A stretch of 64,000 nucleotides of DNA from Flavobacteriales bacterium (GCA_947500755.1 CANMTO010000003.1:1-64000); one strand, 5' to 3'; positions 18,039 to 27,168 are shown, counted from the first letter of the stretch. Notes: generated from the letters alone by a model not told the origin. Numbers and translations: made by a program.

Positions 18039-19069
18039 TGGAAGTTTTCGGGTGCGAACTCTATAAATATAATCATTGCTTTTACTCGATTAAAAATGAT
18101 GACATTAGTTACTTTGCCACAGATTTTCTTGAAGCAGAGTTGGATGAAGACCATGTGAATTGGTTAAACATCCATGATTTAAGCGACCATGAATCAATTA
18201 AAAAACTGTGCTCCAAGTTGCATATCGAAAAGATAAGTATGGAGAACATCTACATTCAACAGCGGAGACCTAAGGTTGAAGAGTATTCGAACTATATTTA
18301 TTTCAGTGTGATATTTACAGATTTAAAGGGTTCCTCACCGTTCATGTTTAGTGAAAATCAAGTCACATTTTTTCTGGGAGCTGACTATTTGATTACCCTG
18401 CAGGATGGGTTTAAAGGGTATTTTGACAGCGTTCGGGACCGAATTGAATTTGCAAAAGGAAAAATCAGGAGGCAGAAATCTGATTTTCTACTGTATCGTT
18501 GTATGGAGTCGATTCTAGACAATTATTATCAAATCATTGATGAAGTGGCGGAGATATCCAATAAAATTGAGGAACGCTTGCAGGAGCATGAAGATAAATT
18601 AATTCTGAATGACATCGAAAATCAAAAACGAAAGCTAATTCAATTAAGGATAATTTCTCGGCCCCTCAGGGATATCACCGAACAATTAAATGGGAGCGAA
18701 ACACAACTCATTGATAAAGATAACTTGCGGTATTTTAAGTCCTTAGACAACCATTGCAAGAACCTCGTATCTGAAATCGACAGCCAAATCCAAATTCTAG
18801 ATGGGCTCGCGAATTTCTATTATGCGGCTCAAGGACAACGCATGAATGAAATCATGAAGGTATTGACTATTGTAAGTGCCATATTCATCCCACTAACCTT
18901 TATTGTGGGTATCTACGGAATGAACTTTGAATATATGCCTGAGTTGAAAAAGAAATATGGCTATGCTACGGTGCTTATTGTAATGGCAATTTCGGCCATT
19001 CTTATGTTTTTATACTTTGTAAAAAAAGGATGGCTTAAAAAGAGTGATTACCATTTGGACAATGAATGA
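18038..19069 (+). CDS. corA: CorA-type magnesium/divalent cation transporter
   Basis: A 343-residue protein with a large cytoplasmic N-terminal domain rich in helices and two C-terminal transmembrane helices (about 276-296 and 310-330). The signature GMN is at 294-296 in YGMNFEYMPE, which forms the selectivity entrance. CorA proteins are homopentameric Mg2+/Co2+ channels. It starts at the stop of the Feo-associated protein and overlaps the following TrmH-like gene by 4 nt, so divalent-metal uptake genes are linked. Confidence 0.94.
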   Translation: MEVFGCELYKYNHCFYSIKNDDISYFATDFLEAELDEDHVNWLNIHDLSDHESIKKLCSKLHIEKISMENIYIQQRRPKVEEYSNYIYFSVIFTDLKGSSPFMFSENQVTFFLGADYLITLQDGFKGYFDSVRDRIEFAKGKIRRQKSDFLLYRCMESILDNYYQIIDEVAEISNKIEERLQEHEDKLILNDIENQKRKLIQLRIISRPLRDITEQLNGSETQLIDKDNLRYFKSLDNHCKNLVSEIDSQIQILDGLANFYYAAQGQRMNEIMKVLTIVSAIFIPLTFIVGIYGMNFEYMPELKKKYGYATVLIVMAISAILMFLYFVKKGWLKKSDYHLDNE

Positions 19070-19758
19070 TAGGTGAAGAGAACGCGTATGTGCTTGAGAA
19101 ATTTCGGGAAATATTAACCCCTCACAAGGTTGAATTATTTAAACGAATTGCAGAAGACAGAACGAGGCATATCAGTATAGCCTTAGAGGATCTCTTTCAT
19201 GAGCACAATGCCTCTGCCGTGATTCGAAGTTGCGACTGTTTTGGCATCCAGGACCTGTATACCATTGAAGACAAAAACAAGTATGTCCTTCAGCGCAACA
19301 TCGCTTTGGGTTCGGGAAGATGGATCGATCTACACCGATTTACGAATAAAGAAACAGCGTCTTCGGATTGTATAGATCACCTCAGAGCTCAGGGCTATAA
19401 AATTGTTGCAACCTCACCCCATGCCCATGCGTATACCGCGGAAACGCTTCCCCTTGAAGCCCCTGTTGCCTTATTCTTCGGGACCGAACGACGCGGACTT
19501 AGCGATGAGATTTTATCTATTGCTGATTATCATTTAGCGATTCCGATGTATGGATTTACCGAGAGTTTAAACCTTTCTGTTTCCGTTGCAATCGTCTTAC
19601 AAGGTTTAAGAAATAGACTTCACCAAGGCTCCATTGATTGGAAATTGAGCCAAGAAGCGCAGGACGCTTTACAAATCGTTTGGAGTACGCGCATATTAAA
19701 TGGGGGCGAAGCGCTTGAAAAGCAATTTAGAACTACGTATTTCGAAAAAGAATTTTAA
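19066..19758 (+). CDS. TrmH-family tRNA/rRNA 2'-O-methyltransferase (SPOUT)
   Basis: A 230-residue SPOUT-fold methylase. The three knot motifs are visible: ALEDLFHEHNASAVIRSCD, FFGTERRGLSDE and IPMYGFTESLNLSVSVAI. The closest known activity is tRNA Gm18 methylation (TrmH), but the exact substrate cannot be fixed by sequence alone. It overlaps corA by 4 nt. Confidence 0.88.
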   Translation: MIGEENAYVLEKFREILTPHKVELFKRIAEDRTRHISIALEDLFHEHNASAVIRSCDCFGIQDLYTIEDKNKYVLQRNIALGSGRWIDLHRFTNKETASSDCIDHLRAQGYKIVATSPHAHAYTAETLPLEAPVALFFGTERRGLSDEILSIADYHLAIPMYGFTESLNLSVSVAIVLQGLRNRLHQGSIDWKLSQEAQDALQIVWSTRILNGGEALEKQFRTTYFEKEF

Positions 19759-19763
19759 CTTTG
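19756..19763 (+). promoter_or_regulatory. Bacteroidota -7 promoter element for the bTHX gene
   Basis: TAACTTTG fits TAnnTTTG and lies at the end of the upstream methylase gene (its stop codon TAA is 19756-19758). It ends 30 nt before the ATG, leaving a normal leader. Confidence 0.5.
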
Positions 19764-19793
19764 CATATATAATGGAACTACAATACACAGAAC

Positions 19794-20009
19794 ATGGGAA
19801 AAGGAGATAAAAAAACTGCAAAAGGAAAGCGAATAATTGGTTCATACGGGAACGTTCGCAAGAGAAAACCGAGTGAATCTGCAGTTTTAGCGGCTAAAGT
19901 TAGCTCAGAAAAAGCAGAGAAACCCGCAGCAGAGAAAAAACCTGCAGCGAAGAAAGCTACCACTGCTAAGAAAACAACGACGAAGAAAGCTACAAGCGAA
20001 ACTAAATAA
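19794..20009 (+). CDS. 30S ribosomal protein bTHX with extended Lys/Ala tail
   Basis: A 71-residue very basic protein. The first 25 residues (MGKGDKKTAKGKRIIGSYGN) match the small ribosomal protein bTHX, whose usual length is about 25-45. The remaining residues form a histone-H1-like tail of AEKK, PAAKKA and TTKKA repeats. No signal peptide. A terminator follows directly. The tail could bind RNA or DNA; that is inference. Confidence 0.82.
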   Translation: MGKGDKKTAKGKRIIGSYGNVRKRKPSESAVLAAKVSSEKAEKPAAEKKPAAKKATTAKKTTTKKATSETK

Positions 20010-20033
20010 GCTGTCTAACGACGGCTTTTTTTT
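20010..20033 (+). terminator. Rho-independent terminator after bTHX
   Basis: Hairpin GCTGTC-TAAC-GACGGC (one G-U pair) followed by eight T. It begins one base after the bTHX stop codon and separates it from serC. Confidence 0.85.
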
Positions 20034-20054
20034 ATTTACATAATTCTACTCATC

Positions 20055-21119
20055 ATGAAACATAATTTTGGCGCAGGTCCCTGCATTTTACCGCAAGATG
20101 TATTCAAAGAATCTGCAGAAGCGGTGCTTAATTTTAATGGCTTATCCATTCTGGAAGTATCGCATAGACACAAAGACTTTGTGGCGGTAATGGATGAAGC
20201 AATGGCGCTTACCAAAAAAGCATTGAATGTTCCAGAAGGGTACTCCGTTGCCTTTCTACAAGGAGGCGCAACCCTAGGGTTTACGATTGCTGCGCTGAAC
20301 ATGATGCGAGATACCAAACGAGCGGGATATATCAATACGGGTACGTGGGCTTCTGGTGCAATTAAAGAAGCTAAAAAAGTAGGCGTATCTGTAGATGTTT
20401 TCGCAAGTTCTGAAGACCGGAGATTCACCTATATTCCAAAAAATTATGAAATTCCGACCGATGTAGACTATATTCACTTTACGTCGAATAATACCATTTA
20501 CGGAACCCAGTTTCAAGATTTTCCTAAAACAGATCTTCCTTTAGTTTGTGATATGTCTTCTGATATATTTTCCAAAGAAATCAATGTTGCTGATTTTGAT
20601 TTGATTTATGCTGGCGCGCAGAAGAACCTTGGTCCAGCGGGTGCCACCTTGTATATCGTAAAAGATGAAATGCTAGGTAAATCTACCTCTCCGTTCATGC
20701 CTACTTATTTAGATTTAAAACAACAAATAGATAAGGAATCCATGCTGAATACACCACCGGTGTTTTCTGTATATGTGGCGATGCTCAACCTCCGAAACCT
20801 TATGGCAAATGGAGGAGTTAAGGACATGGAGGCTCGGAATAATGCAAAATCAGCGCTATTGTATGCTGAAATCGACCGTAATTCACAATTCAAAGGAGCC
20901 GTTGAACGTGAAGACCGATCACACATGAACATTACCTTTTTACTCGAAGATGAGGCTGGTGCGTCTATTTTTGATGCGATGTGGAAAGAAGCCGGAATCG
21001 TTGGTCTGCCCGGACATCGCTCTGTTGGTGGATATCGCGCTTCAATGTATAATGCCTTACCTATTGAAAGTGTACAGGTTTTGGTAGATGTTATGAAAGA
21101 ATTTGAACGAAAAGCATAA
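20055..21119 (+). CDS. serC: Phosphoserine aminotransferase
   Basis: A 354-residue PLP enzyme converting 3-phosphohydroxypyruvate to phosphoserine. The start MKHNFGAGPCILP is typical of SerC, and the PLP-binding lysine lies in YAGAQKNLGPAG. GLPGHRSVGGYRASMYNALP is the C-terminal family signature. Length is normal. It is followed immediately by serA, pairing two consecutive steps of serine synthesis. Confidence 0.95.
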   Translation: MKHNFGAGPCILPQDVFKESAEAVLNFNGLSILEVSHRHKDFVAVMDEAMALTKKALNVPEGYSVAFLQGGATLGFTIAALNMMRDTKRAGYINTGTWASGAIKEAKKVGVSVDVFASSEDRRFTYIPKNYEIPTDVDYIHFTSNNTIYGTQFQDFPKTDLPLVCDMSSDIFSKEINVADFDLIYAGAQKNLGPAGATLYIVKDEMLGKSTSPFMPTYLDLKQQIDKESMLNTPPVFSVYVAMLNLRNLMANGGVKDMEARNNAKSALLYAEIDRNSQFKGAVEREDRSHMNITFLLEDEAGASIFDAMWKEAGIVGLPGHRSVGGYRASMYNALPIESVQVLVDVMKEFERKA

Positions 21120-21122
21120 GTG

Positions 21123-22079
21123 ATGAAAATACTTGCAAACGATGGAATTTCCGCTGCTGGCCAACAGGCACTAGAAAATGCAGGATATACAGTCATTACG
21201 ACTAAAGTAGCACAAGATGAGATTCCAAACTACCTCAACACCGAAGGAGTAGAAATCCTTTTGGTGCGAAGTGCAACCACAGCAAGAGCTGCGTTAATTG
21301 ACGCTTGCCCGAACTTAAAATTAATCGGAAGAGGTGGTGTAGGTATGGACAACATTGATGTAAGCTATGCCCGAGAAAAAGGAATCACGGTGATCAACAC
21401 GCCTGCATCTTCTTCTCAATCTGTTGCGGAATTAGTAATGGGCCATTTATTTGCAATTTCTCGCTTTTTACATGATAGCTTCAAACACATGGAGCACGGT
21501 GATTTTTCAACCTTAAAAAAGAACTACGGCAAAGGGGTAGAATTACGAGGTAAAACCATTGGGATTCTTGGATTTGGTCGAATCGGGCAAAGTTTAGCGT
21601 CGTATGCCCTTGGTGCAGGAATGAATGTAGTTCCAATTACGCACACTGAAAAAGAATACGAAATTCCGGTATTAATCGGAAACGGCACCCAGGTACTGGT
21701 TAAACTCCAAAGCGCAACGATGCGCAATGAAACCCTTGGATTACTTGACTATTTATCGATTCACGTTCCAAAACAAGCGAATGGATCCGCGGTCATTGGA
21801 TCTTCGGAATTCAGCGCCATGAAACGCGGTATTCGATTGGTTAACGCAGCTCGAGGCGGAGTAATTGATGAACAAGCCTTATTGGATGCCTTAGCGAATG
21901 GCACCGTAGCGGCAGCGGCTTTAGACGTGTTTAACAACGAACCTAATCCCGACCAACGATTAATAAGCCATCCAAATATAGCGTGCACCCCACACATTGG
22001 TGCAGCGACCAATGAAGCGCAGGACCGAATCGGTGAAGAATTAGCCGAACTGATTATTGGTCAATTCGGCCGCTTCTAA
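21123..22079 (+). CDS. serA: D-3-phosphoglycerate dehydrogenase
   Basis: A 318-residue NAD-dependent 2-hydroxyacid dehydrogenase without ACT domain. GILGFGRIGQSLA is the nucleotide-binding motif; NAARGGVIDEQALLDAL and TPHIGAATNEAQDR carry the Arg, Glu and His catalytic set. ATG at 21123, three bases after the serC stop, is preferred over an in-frame GTG at 21120. It catalyses the first step of serine synthesis, next to serC. Confidence 0.92.
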   Translation: MKILANDGISAAGQQALENAGYTVITTKVAQDEIPNYLNTEGVEILLVRSATTARAALIDACPNLKLIGRGGVGMDNIDVSYAREKGITVINTPASSSQSVAELVMGHLFAISRFLHDSFKHMEHGDFSTLKKNYGKGVELRGKTIGILGFGRIGQSLASYALGAGMNVVPITHTEKEYEIPVLIGNGTQVLVKLQSATMRNETLGLLDYLSIHVPKQANGSAVIGSSEFSAMKRGIRLVNAARGGVIDEQALLDALANGTVAAAALDVFNNEPNPDQRLISHPNIACTPHIGAATNEAQDRIGEELAELIIGQFGRF

Positions 22080-22086
22080 CAATTTA

Positions 22087-22539
22087 TTACGCTTGAATTT
22101 CGATTCCGATGATTTCGTCGCCTTGACGAATGTCATCTAATATGTCCAACCCTTCAGTTACTTTGCCAAAGCACGTATGATTTCTATCTAAATGTGCCGT
22201 GTTATTTCTTGAATGACATACAAAAAACTGCGATCCTCCGGTGTTTCTTCCGGAATGCGCCATCGATAAAACACCACGGTCGTGATGCTGTAATTCCCCA
22301 TCTAATTCACAATCGATTTGGTAACCTGGTCCGCCCGTACCTGGCATTCCTGAAGCTCCAGGACGAGAATTTGGACATCCTCCCTGAATAACAAAATCAG
22401 GAATAACTCGATGCCATGTGAGGTTATTATAATATCCCTCTTCTGCCAACTTTTTAAAATTAGCTACGGTAGTTGGTGCATCGGTATCGTAAAGATCCGC
22501 TACCATGTTTCCTTTTGATGTTTTAATAATTGCTTTCAT
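22087..22539 (-). CDS. Peptidyl-prolyl cis-trans isomerase (cyclophilin)
   Basis: A 150-residue cytoplasmic cyclophilin (PpiB type). Catalytic segments FVIQGGCPNS and GRNTGGSQFFV are intact, and HLDRNHTCFGKV fits the substrate groove. ATG at 22539 is chosen over a TTG six codons upstream because the TTG is part of the promoter word TATTTTTG. Without signal peptide it should act in the cytoplasm. Convergent with serA. Confidence 0.93.
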   Translation of the reverse strand: MKAIIKTSKGNMVADLYDTDAPTTVANFKKLAEEGYYNNLTWHRVIPDFVIQGGCPNSRPGASGMPGTGGPGYQIDCELDGELQHHDRGVLSMAHSGRNTGGSQFFVCHSRNNTAHLDRNHTCFGKVTEGLDILDDIRQGDEIIGIEIQA

Positions 22540-22554
22540 TGAATAAATTTTTGA

Positions 22555-22562
22555 CAAAAATA
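22555..22562 (-). promoter_or_regulatory. Bacteroidota -7 promoter element for the cyclophilin gene
   Basis: On the minus strand this reads TATTTTTG, a perfect TAnnTTTG, ending 15 nt upstream of the ATG at 22539. Confidence 0.55.
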
Positions 22563-22632
22563 CATCGGATTGCTGTTGAAAACTCGGTTAATAAGATAAA
22601 ACATAGAAAAAAAATAATCACGAAACCTTCGC

Positions 22633-22640
22633 TATTTTTG
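22633..22640 (+). promoter_or_regulatory. Bacteroidota -7 promoter element
   Basis: TATTTTTG, a perfect TAnnTTTG, ends 28 nt before the ATG at 22669; divergent from the cyclophilin promoter. Confidence 0.55.
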
Positions 22641-22668
22641 TAGCTTACCACAAATACTCAGTTAAACG

Positions 22669-23205
22669 ATGTTTTCCAGTATTTTAAAGAAAAAGTTAAG
22701 CGAAGATCAAGTTTCGAATATTTTCATCAACGGAATATTTGATGTGATTGATCGCGGATTTGAGTTGGTTGCAGGAGCGATTAACGAAGATCCATGCTTC
22801 ATCAGCTCACCTTCCATAGACCCCAAGAACGTAAATGAATTCGCCCTGATTGTAATTACAGGGAATATCATTGAAATGGAACGTATATTCGACGGTCAAT
22901 CTGGCTCCAGAGTAATCAACCTAGTATACGACAAACTTGCGAGCGTATACAAAATGGAAGAGCTAGAAATGCGTCAATTAATCCAAGACTATAAGTCGTA
23001 CATGAAACGCGTGAACATTCCATCTAAAACCACCCTTTATGCGATGTCGAAGGCGGTATTTCATAAATATGGGCTAAATGAGTATCAGGATGATTACTTT
23101 AAGCGCATGAATACGCCAAATCCGGTTTTCCTAAAACGCATCGACGAGTTAATTGCACCCTTCTTATGGAACTGGGAGGCGTTCTTCAAAAAGTATCGAA
23201 TCTAA
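22669..23205 (+). CDS. Conserved hypothetical protein
   Basis: A 178-residue soluble protein, no signal peptide or membrane segment. It has a mixed alpha/beta N-terminal half (NEFALIVITGNIIEMERIFD) and a helical C-terminal half ending in APFLWNWEAFFKKYRI. No recognised domain; I can only say it has normal codon use and its own promoter and terminator, so it is a monocistronic gene. Confidence 0.72.
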   Translation: MFSSILKKKLSEDQVSNIFINGIFDVIDRGFELVAGAINEDPCFISSPSIDPKNVNEFALIVITGNIIEMERIFDGQSGSRVINLVYDKLASVYKMEELEMRQLIQDYKSYMKRVNIPSKTTLYAMSKAVFHKYGLNEYQDDYFKRMNTPNPVFLKRIDELIAPFLWNWEAFFKKYRI

Positions 23206-23216
23206 GCTATTGAATA

Positions 23217-23245
23217 AAAAAAAAGGGGACTTCGGTCCCCTTTTT
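23217..23245. terminator. Rho-independent terminator with UUCG loop
   Basis: Hairpin GGGGAC-TTCG-GTCCCC (23225-23240), with eight A before and five T after. It separates the convergent hypothetical and POT-transporter genes and can act on both strands. Confidence 0.92.
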
Positions 23246-23264
23246 AATTGCTTACAGAAACTGC

Positions 23265-24647
23265 CTAGCGAATGCCGTGCATTAATTTCAATATTTTCTT
23301 GTTCAGTAAAATCATGATTAAACCGAGACCCATCACAAACCCAGCAATCGTGGCAAAGATTGTTGAAGCGCCCAAGGACTCTACAACGGATGCAACAAAA
23401 CCGCCGATAATGTTCGCAAGAAAGGAGGCCAATAACCATACTCCCATCATTAAGGATGCGAATTTGGGATGAGAAAGCTTTGTTACAACCGACAATCCAA
23501 CAGGAGACAAACAAAGCTCACCAATGGTATGTAATAAATAGGTCATAACCAACCATACTAAAGATGCTTTAATATTCACATCATCCACGTTTCCTCCACG
23601 TTCTGCCACAGCTGCTAACATAAAGAAAAACCCAATTCCCAATAAAATCATTCCTAACCCCATTTTAATTGGTGTTGATAATTTTTTACCGAGCTTGCTG
23701 GTCCAAAACAAGGCGAATAAAGGTGCTAAAGCAACGATAAACAGCGGATTAACCGACTGAAACCATGCTGTTGGAATTTCAAAACCGAGTACTACGCGAT
23801 TAATATATTTATCGGTGTACAGCGATAGCGAAGAGCCCGCCTGCTCAAATCCAGCCCAAAAGAAGACTACGAATGCCGTTAGAATAAAAATAACAATGTG
23901 TCGTTGACGATCCTCTTTCGATACGGGTTTAACCTCCTCAACTCCTTTTGACTCATCCTTTTTTGTCGCTGGATACCTGCCTATATCCTTAAGGTATTTT
24001 TGTGCAAGCCCATTAAACAATACCTGCCCAAGAAGCATTCCAATTCCTGAAATCAAGAATCCATACTTATACCCATAGGTAATGATTTTTCCTGCTGCAT
24101 CCCGTGTAGCAAAAATACCATCACTAAAGTATCCAATGGCCAAGGGGGCTAAAAATGCGCCAAGGTTAATTCCCATATAAAAAATAGAAAAGGCCGCATC
24201 TCGGCGCGGATCATTATCCGAGTACAGTCTACCTACAAGCGTTGAGATATTTGGTTTAAAAAATCCATTCCCAATAATTAACAGCAACAACCCCATGTAC
24301 AACCCCGTGTGCGTGTTTAAGGCAAACAGCGTAAATTGGCCGAGCATCATCGTGATCCCTCCTATAGTAATCGCTTTTCGTTGACCTATGTATTGATCAG
24401 CTAACCACCCTCCGATGAGCGGCGTAAAATACACGAAACCTGTGAAAAATCCATAAATAAGCGACGCATCCTTTTCATCAATCGCTAATCCTCCCTCAAA
24501 ATAAGACTTTGTTAAGTATAATATTAAGATCCCACGCATTCCGTAATAACTGAAACGTTCCCACATTTCGGTGAAAAACAATAAATAAAGGGCTTTTGGG
24601 TGACCTTTTTTTTCTGAATGATTGTCATCTATACTCACAGTACTCAT
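23265..24647 (-). CDS. Proton-dependent oligopeptide transporter (POT/PTR2 family)
   Basis: A 460-residue MFS-fold transporter for di/tripeptides driven by the proton gradient. The ExxERFxYY motif appears as EMWERFSYYG near residue 29, and GNGFFKPNISTLVGRLY is the PTR2 signature. About 12-14 transmembrane helices. Peptide specificity cannot be read from the sequence. Monocistronic, ended by the UUCG terminator. Confidence 0.93.
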   Translation of the reverse strand: MSTVSIDDNHSEKKGHPKALYLLFFTEMWERFSYYGMRGILILYLTKSYFEGGLAIDEKDASLIYGFFTGFVYFTPLIGGWLADQYIGQRKAITIGGITMMLGQFTLFALNTHTGLYMGLLLLIIGNGFFKPNISTLVGRLYSDNDPRRDAAFSIFYMGINLGAFLAPLAIGYFSDGIFATRDAAGKIITYGYKYGFLISGIGMLLGQVLFNGLAQKYLKDIGRYPATKKDESKGVEEVKPVSKEDRQRHIVIFILTAFVVFFWAGFEQAGSSLSLYTDKYINRVVLGFEIPTAWFQSVNPLFIVALAPLFALFWTSKLGKKLSTPIKMGLGMILLGIGFFFMLAAVAERGGNVDDVNIKASLVWLVMTYLLHTIGELCLSPVGLSVVTKLSHPKFASLMMGVWLLASFLANIIGGFVASVVESLGASTIFATIAGFVMGLGLIMILLNKKILKLMHGIR

Positions 24648-24722
24648 AGCTTAGTTTTAAAGATTATTGTTGCCGAATATACAAAAAATCATCTTACTGA
24701 ACGATTTTTCTTAATTCCCTCT

Positions 24723-24730
24723 TAATTTTG
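24723..24730 (+). promoter_or_regulatory. Bacteroidota -7 promoter element for the TatD-like gene
   Basis: TAATTTTG matches TAnnTTTG and ends 7 nt before the ATG at 24738. Confidence 0.5.
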
Positions 24731-24737
24731 AATTTAA

Positions 24738-25352
24738 ATGAACTTTTACAACGCGCACACCCACAGAATCCCTGATAATCACATTGGAATTTACCAAAGT
24801 GACGCTGAATACACCGCGAGCTGGTTCTCTGTTGGTGTGCATCCTTGGCAAGCAGCTGTTAAGCCGCTTAGCGAAATAATCCCAGCCATGTACCATCAGA
24901 ACTGCCGGGCGCTTGGCGAAGTTGGCTTGGATCGCCTCAAAGGACCTTCCATAGAAATCCAACACGCAATGCTCATAGCCCAACTCTCCCTTGCCAATGA
25001 ACTGCAAAAACCAGTCATCTTTCACCTGGTACGCGCATGGGACGAATTTTATTCATTACTTAAATCGCAGCAACATACTCCTTGGATTATTCATGGATTT
25101 AATTCCCCCAAACAAGTTACACGCCTAATACAAACCAAGGTTTTCTTTAGTCTCGGTCCTGCCAGCCTGCAAAACCCACACATGCAATCAATCCTAAGTA
25201 AAATTCCATTGAATCGAATCTTATTTGAAACCGATGATACCGCTGTAGACATCAATGAAGTATATCAAGACTATTCGTTAGCAACCTCTACCCCACTCGC
25301 GGAGGTACATGCTCAAATTGAACAGAATTTTTTGGCTATTTTTGGGGCATGA
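24738..25352 (+). CDS. TatD-family metal-dependent hydrolase (short form)
   Basis: A 204-residue amidohydrolase-fold protein, shorter than the usual 250-260 of TatD DNases. The metal motifs are present: NAHTHR (HxH), GEVGLDRLKG with the Glu ligand, PVIFHLVRAWDEF, WIIHGFNSP and LFETDDTA with the final Asp. The family includes 3'-5' DNases and quality-control hydrolases; the substrate here is not known. It overlaps tcdA by 4 nt. Confidence 0.85.
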   Translation: MNFYNAHTHRIPDNHIGIYQSDAEYTASWFSVGVHPWQAAVKPLSEIIPAMYHQNCRALGEVGLDRLKGPSIEIQHAMLIAQLSLANELQKPVIFHLVRAWDEFYSLLKSQQHTPWIIHGFNSPKQVTRLIQTKVFFSLGPASLQNPHMQSILSKIPLNRILFETDDTAVDINEVYQDYSLATSTPLAEVHAQIEQNFLAIFGA

Positions 25353-26071
25353 GTCATTGGTTAGAACGTTCTGAACTCTTGGTGGGGTCAAACACCCTTA
25401 ATAAATTGGCAAACGCTCACGTTATGATCGTTGGTTTAGGTGGAATCGGATCTTTTGCGGGTGAATTCATTGCCCGTGCAGGAATTGGTACGCTAACCCT
25501 AATCGACGGAGATGCCTTTGATCCAACCAATAAAAACCGACAATTAACGGCCTTAGATTCCACGATTGGTAGAAACAAGGCTGTGGTTCTTGGTGAACGA
25601 ATTAAGGACATCAATCCAGAAATTAACCTGCATATCATTGAAGAATTTGTGCTTCCCGAACGCGTTTGGGAGCTCTTAGCTGAATATAAACCAGATTATG
25701 TGATGGATTGTATTGATTCGGTAACTCCAAAACTTGCATGGTTATTTGCCTGTAAACGCCTAAAAATAAAAATCATTAGCCATTTAGGAGCTGGGGGGAA
25801 ATCCGATCCATCCACCGTAAAGGTTGTAAACTTGGCAGATACGCACAACTGCAAGTTAGGGGCTCATATTAAAAAGCGCATGAAACGACAAGGAGCATCG
25901 CTTCGGGGAATAAAAGCTGTTTTTTCCTCGGAAATCCAAGATAAAAAATCGCTTAAAATGACTGACGGAACAAAGTTCAAGAAGTCATTCTATGGTACCA
26001 TTAGTTACATGCCTGCGCTCTTTGGCTTGCATGGTGCGGCGGAAGTGATCCGATACTTATCATCGCGTTGA
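25349..26071 (+). CDS. tcdA: tRNA threonylcarbamoyladenosine dehydratase
   Basis: A 240-residue E1-like ThiF/MoeB-fold enzyme that cyclises t6A37 to ct6A in tRNA using ATP. The ATP-binding GLGGIGSFAGEFIARAGIG and the DGDAFDPTNKNRQ segment are family features; GAGGKSDPS follows. It overlaps the TatD-like gene by an ATGA junction, so the two are co-translated. Confidence 0.92.
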   Translation: MSHWLERSELLVGSNTLNKLANAHVMIVGLGGIGSFAGEFIARAGIGTLTLIDGDAFDPTNKNRQLTALDSTIGRNKAVVLGERIKDINPEINLHIIEEFVLPERVWELLAEYKPDYVMDCIDSVTPKLAWLFACKRLKIKIISHLGAGGKSDPSTVKVVNLADTHNCKLGAHIKKRMKRQGASLRGIKAVFSSEIQDKKSLKMTDGTKFKKSFYGTISYMPALFGLHGAAEVIRYLSSR

Positions 26072-26130
26072 ATCATAATTTTGTATAGAATTTTAACGGA
26101 ATTAATAGGCGTTCGAAGAAATCAAAACCG

Positions 26131-26138
26131 TACCTTTG
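26131..26138 (+). promoter_or_regulatory. Bacteroidota -7 promoter element for the heme A synthase gene
   Basis: TACCTTTG fits TAnnTTTG and ends 3 nt before the ATG at 26142. An in-frame TTG at 26136 lies within it and is rejected as start. Confidence 0.5.
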
Positions 26139-26141
26139 ACT

Positions 26142-27152
26142 ATGGAATATTCAAGGCGCTTTCTCCGCTTTCAATGGATCACGTTAATCGGCTTATTTTT
26201 GGTCATTTGCGCCGGGAGTTTTGTGCGCATTACCGGTTCAGGCATGGGCTGTCCGGATTGGCCCAAATGTTTTGGACAATGGATTCCACCTACAGCAGAA
26301 GAGCAACTTCCGTCTAATTATTTGTCTATTTTTCAGGAAAAACGCGCTAAAAAGGCAGTGAAGTTCTGCAATTTTTTGACGGCCATAGGCATGGAAGAAA
26401 CGGCTGAGAAAATCAAGGCAGACCCCACCCTACTGAAAGAAGAGCCTTTTAATGCAGCGAGAACGTACACGGAGTACATCAATCGGTTGCTGGGTTTTCT
26501 TGCTGGAAACCTGATGTTAGCTGGGTTCTTTTGGAGCCTGCTTTTCTATCGAAAGCGCTGGCTTTTAACCCTTTCTGCAATAAACTTGGTACTCATCGCT
26601 GTGGAGGCGTGGTTTGGTTCTATTGTCGTTGCCACGAACTTGGTGCCCTGGACCATAACTGTCCATTTATTCCTGGCTTTGGTCATTTTACTGATTCAGA
26701 TGTATCTGATTTACCGCATTTCTCCAAAACACGGAACGAAAATCTTAGTGAATCCTCTAACGTTTTACATCTGGTGGGCAGTATTCGCAATTACCTTTTA
26801 CCAAATGTTTCTTGGAACTCAGGTCCGCGAGTATATTGATGCATTAACTAAGCAGGGCTTGGGGAGGGATGCTTGGAGCGATTATTTGGGAATTGAATTC
26901 TTAATTCACCGAAGTTTCAGTTGGCTGGTACTTATTTTACTTGTATATTTAGGTTGGAAAAATGAGAAAGAATCTAAACTCCGTATTATTCGTTGGGCCT
27001 TCGTGATCTTAAGCATCGAACTTTTTGCGGGTGTGCTCTTAGCTTATTTTGATTTACCCGGCCTTGTGCAAACGGCCCATCTTGTATTTGCTACCATTCT
27101 CTTAGGAATCCTGGGAATGGGTGTCTATCGATTTAAAAAACAGCTAACATAA
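26142..27152 (+). CDS. COX15/CtaA-type heme A synthase
   Basis: A 336-residue membrane protein with eight predicted helices that oxidises heme O to heme A for cytochrome oxidases. RITGSGMGCPDWPKCFG near the N-terminus is a CtaA/COX15 hallmark. Candidate heme-ligand His residues appear in TVHLFLALVI, LIHRSFSW and QTAHLVFAT. The first helix motif usually written E-x-x-H-R is EYINRLLG here, with Asn at the His position. No other cytochrome oxidase assembly gene is adjacent. Confidence 0.88.
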   Translation: MEYSRRFLRFQWITLIGLFLVICAGSFVRITGSGMGCPDWPKCFGQWIPPTAEEQLPSNYLSIFQEKRAKKAVKFCNFLTAIGMEETAEKIKADPTLLKEEPFNAARTYTEYINRLLGFLAGNLMLAGFFWSLLFYRKRWLLTLSAINLVLIAVEAWFGSIVVATNLVPWTITVHLFLALVILLIQMYLIYRISPKHGTKILVNPLTFYIWWAVFAITFYQMFLGTQVREYIDALTKQGLGRDAWSDYLGIEFLIHRSFSWLVLILLVYLGWKNEKESKLRIIRWAFVILSIELFAGVLLAYFDLPGLVQTAHLVFATILLGILGMGVYRFKKQLT

Positions 27153-27168
27153 CTTAACGATTAACCCT

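Noticed and set aside
22540-22557. TTG start extension for the cyclophilin
   Set aside because: The TTG is part of the promoter word TATTTTTG on that strand; ATG 22539 fits the family.
26136-26141. TTG start for the heme A synthase
   Set aside because: It overlaps the TACCTTTG promoter word; ATG 26142 is better.
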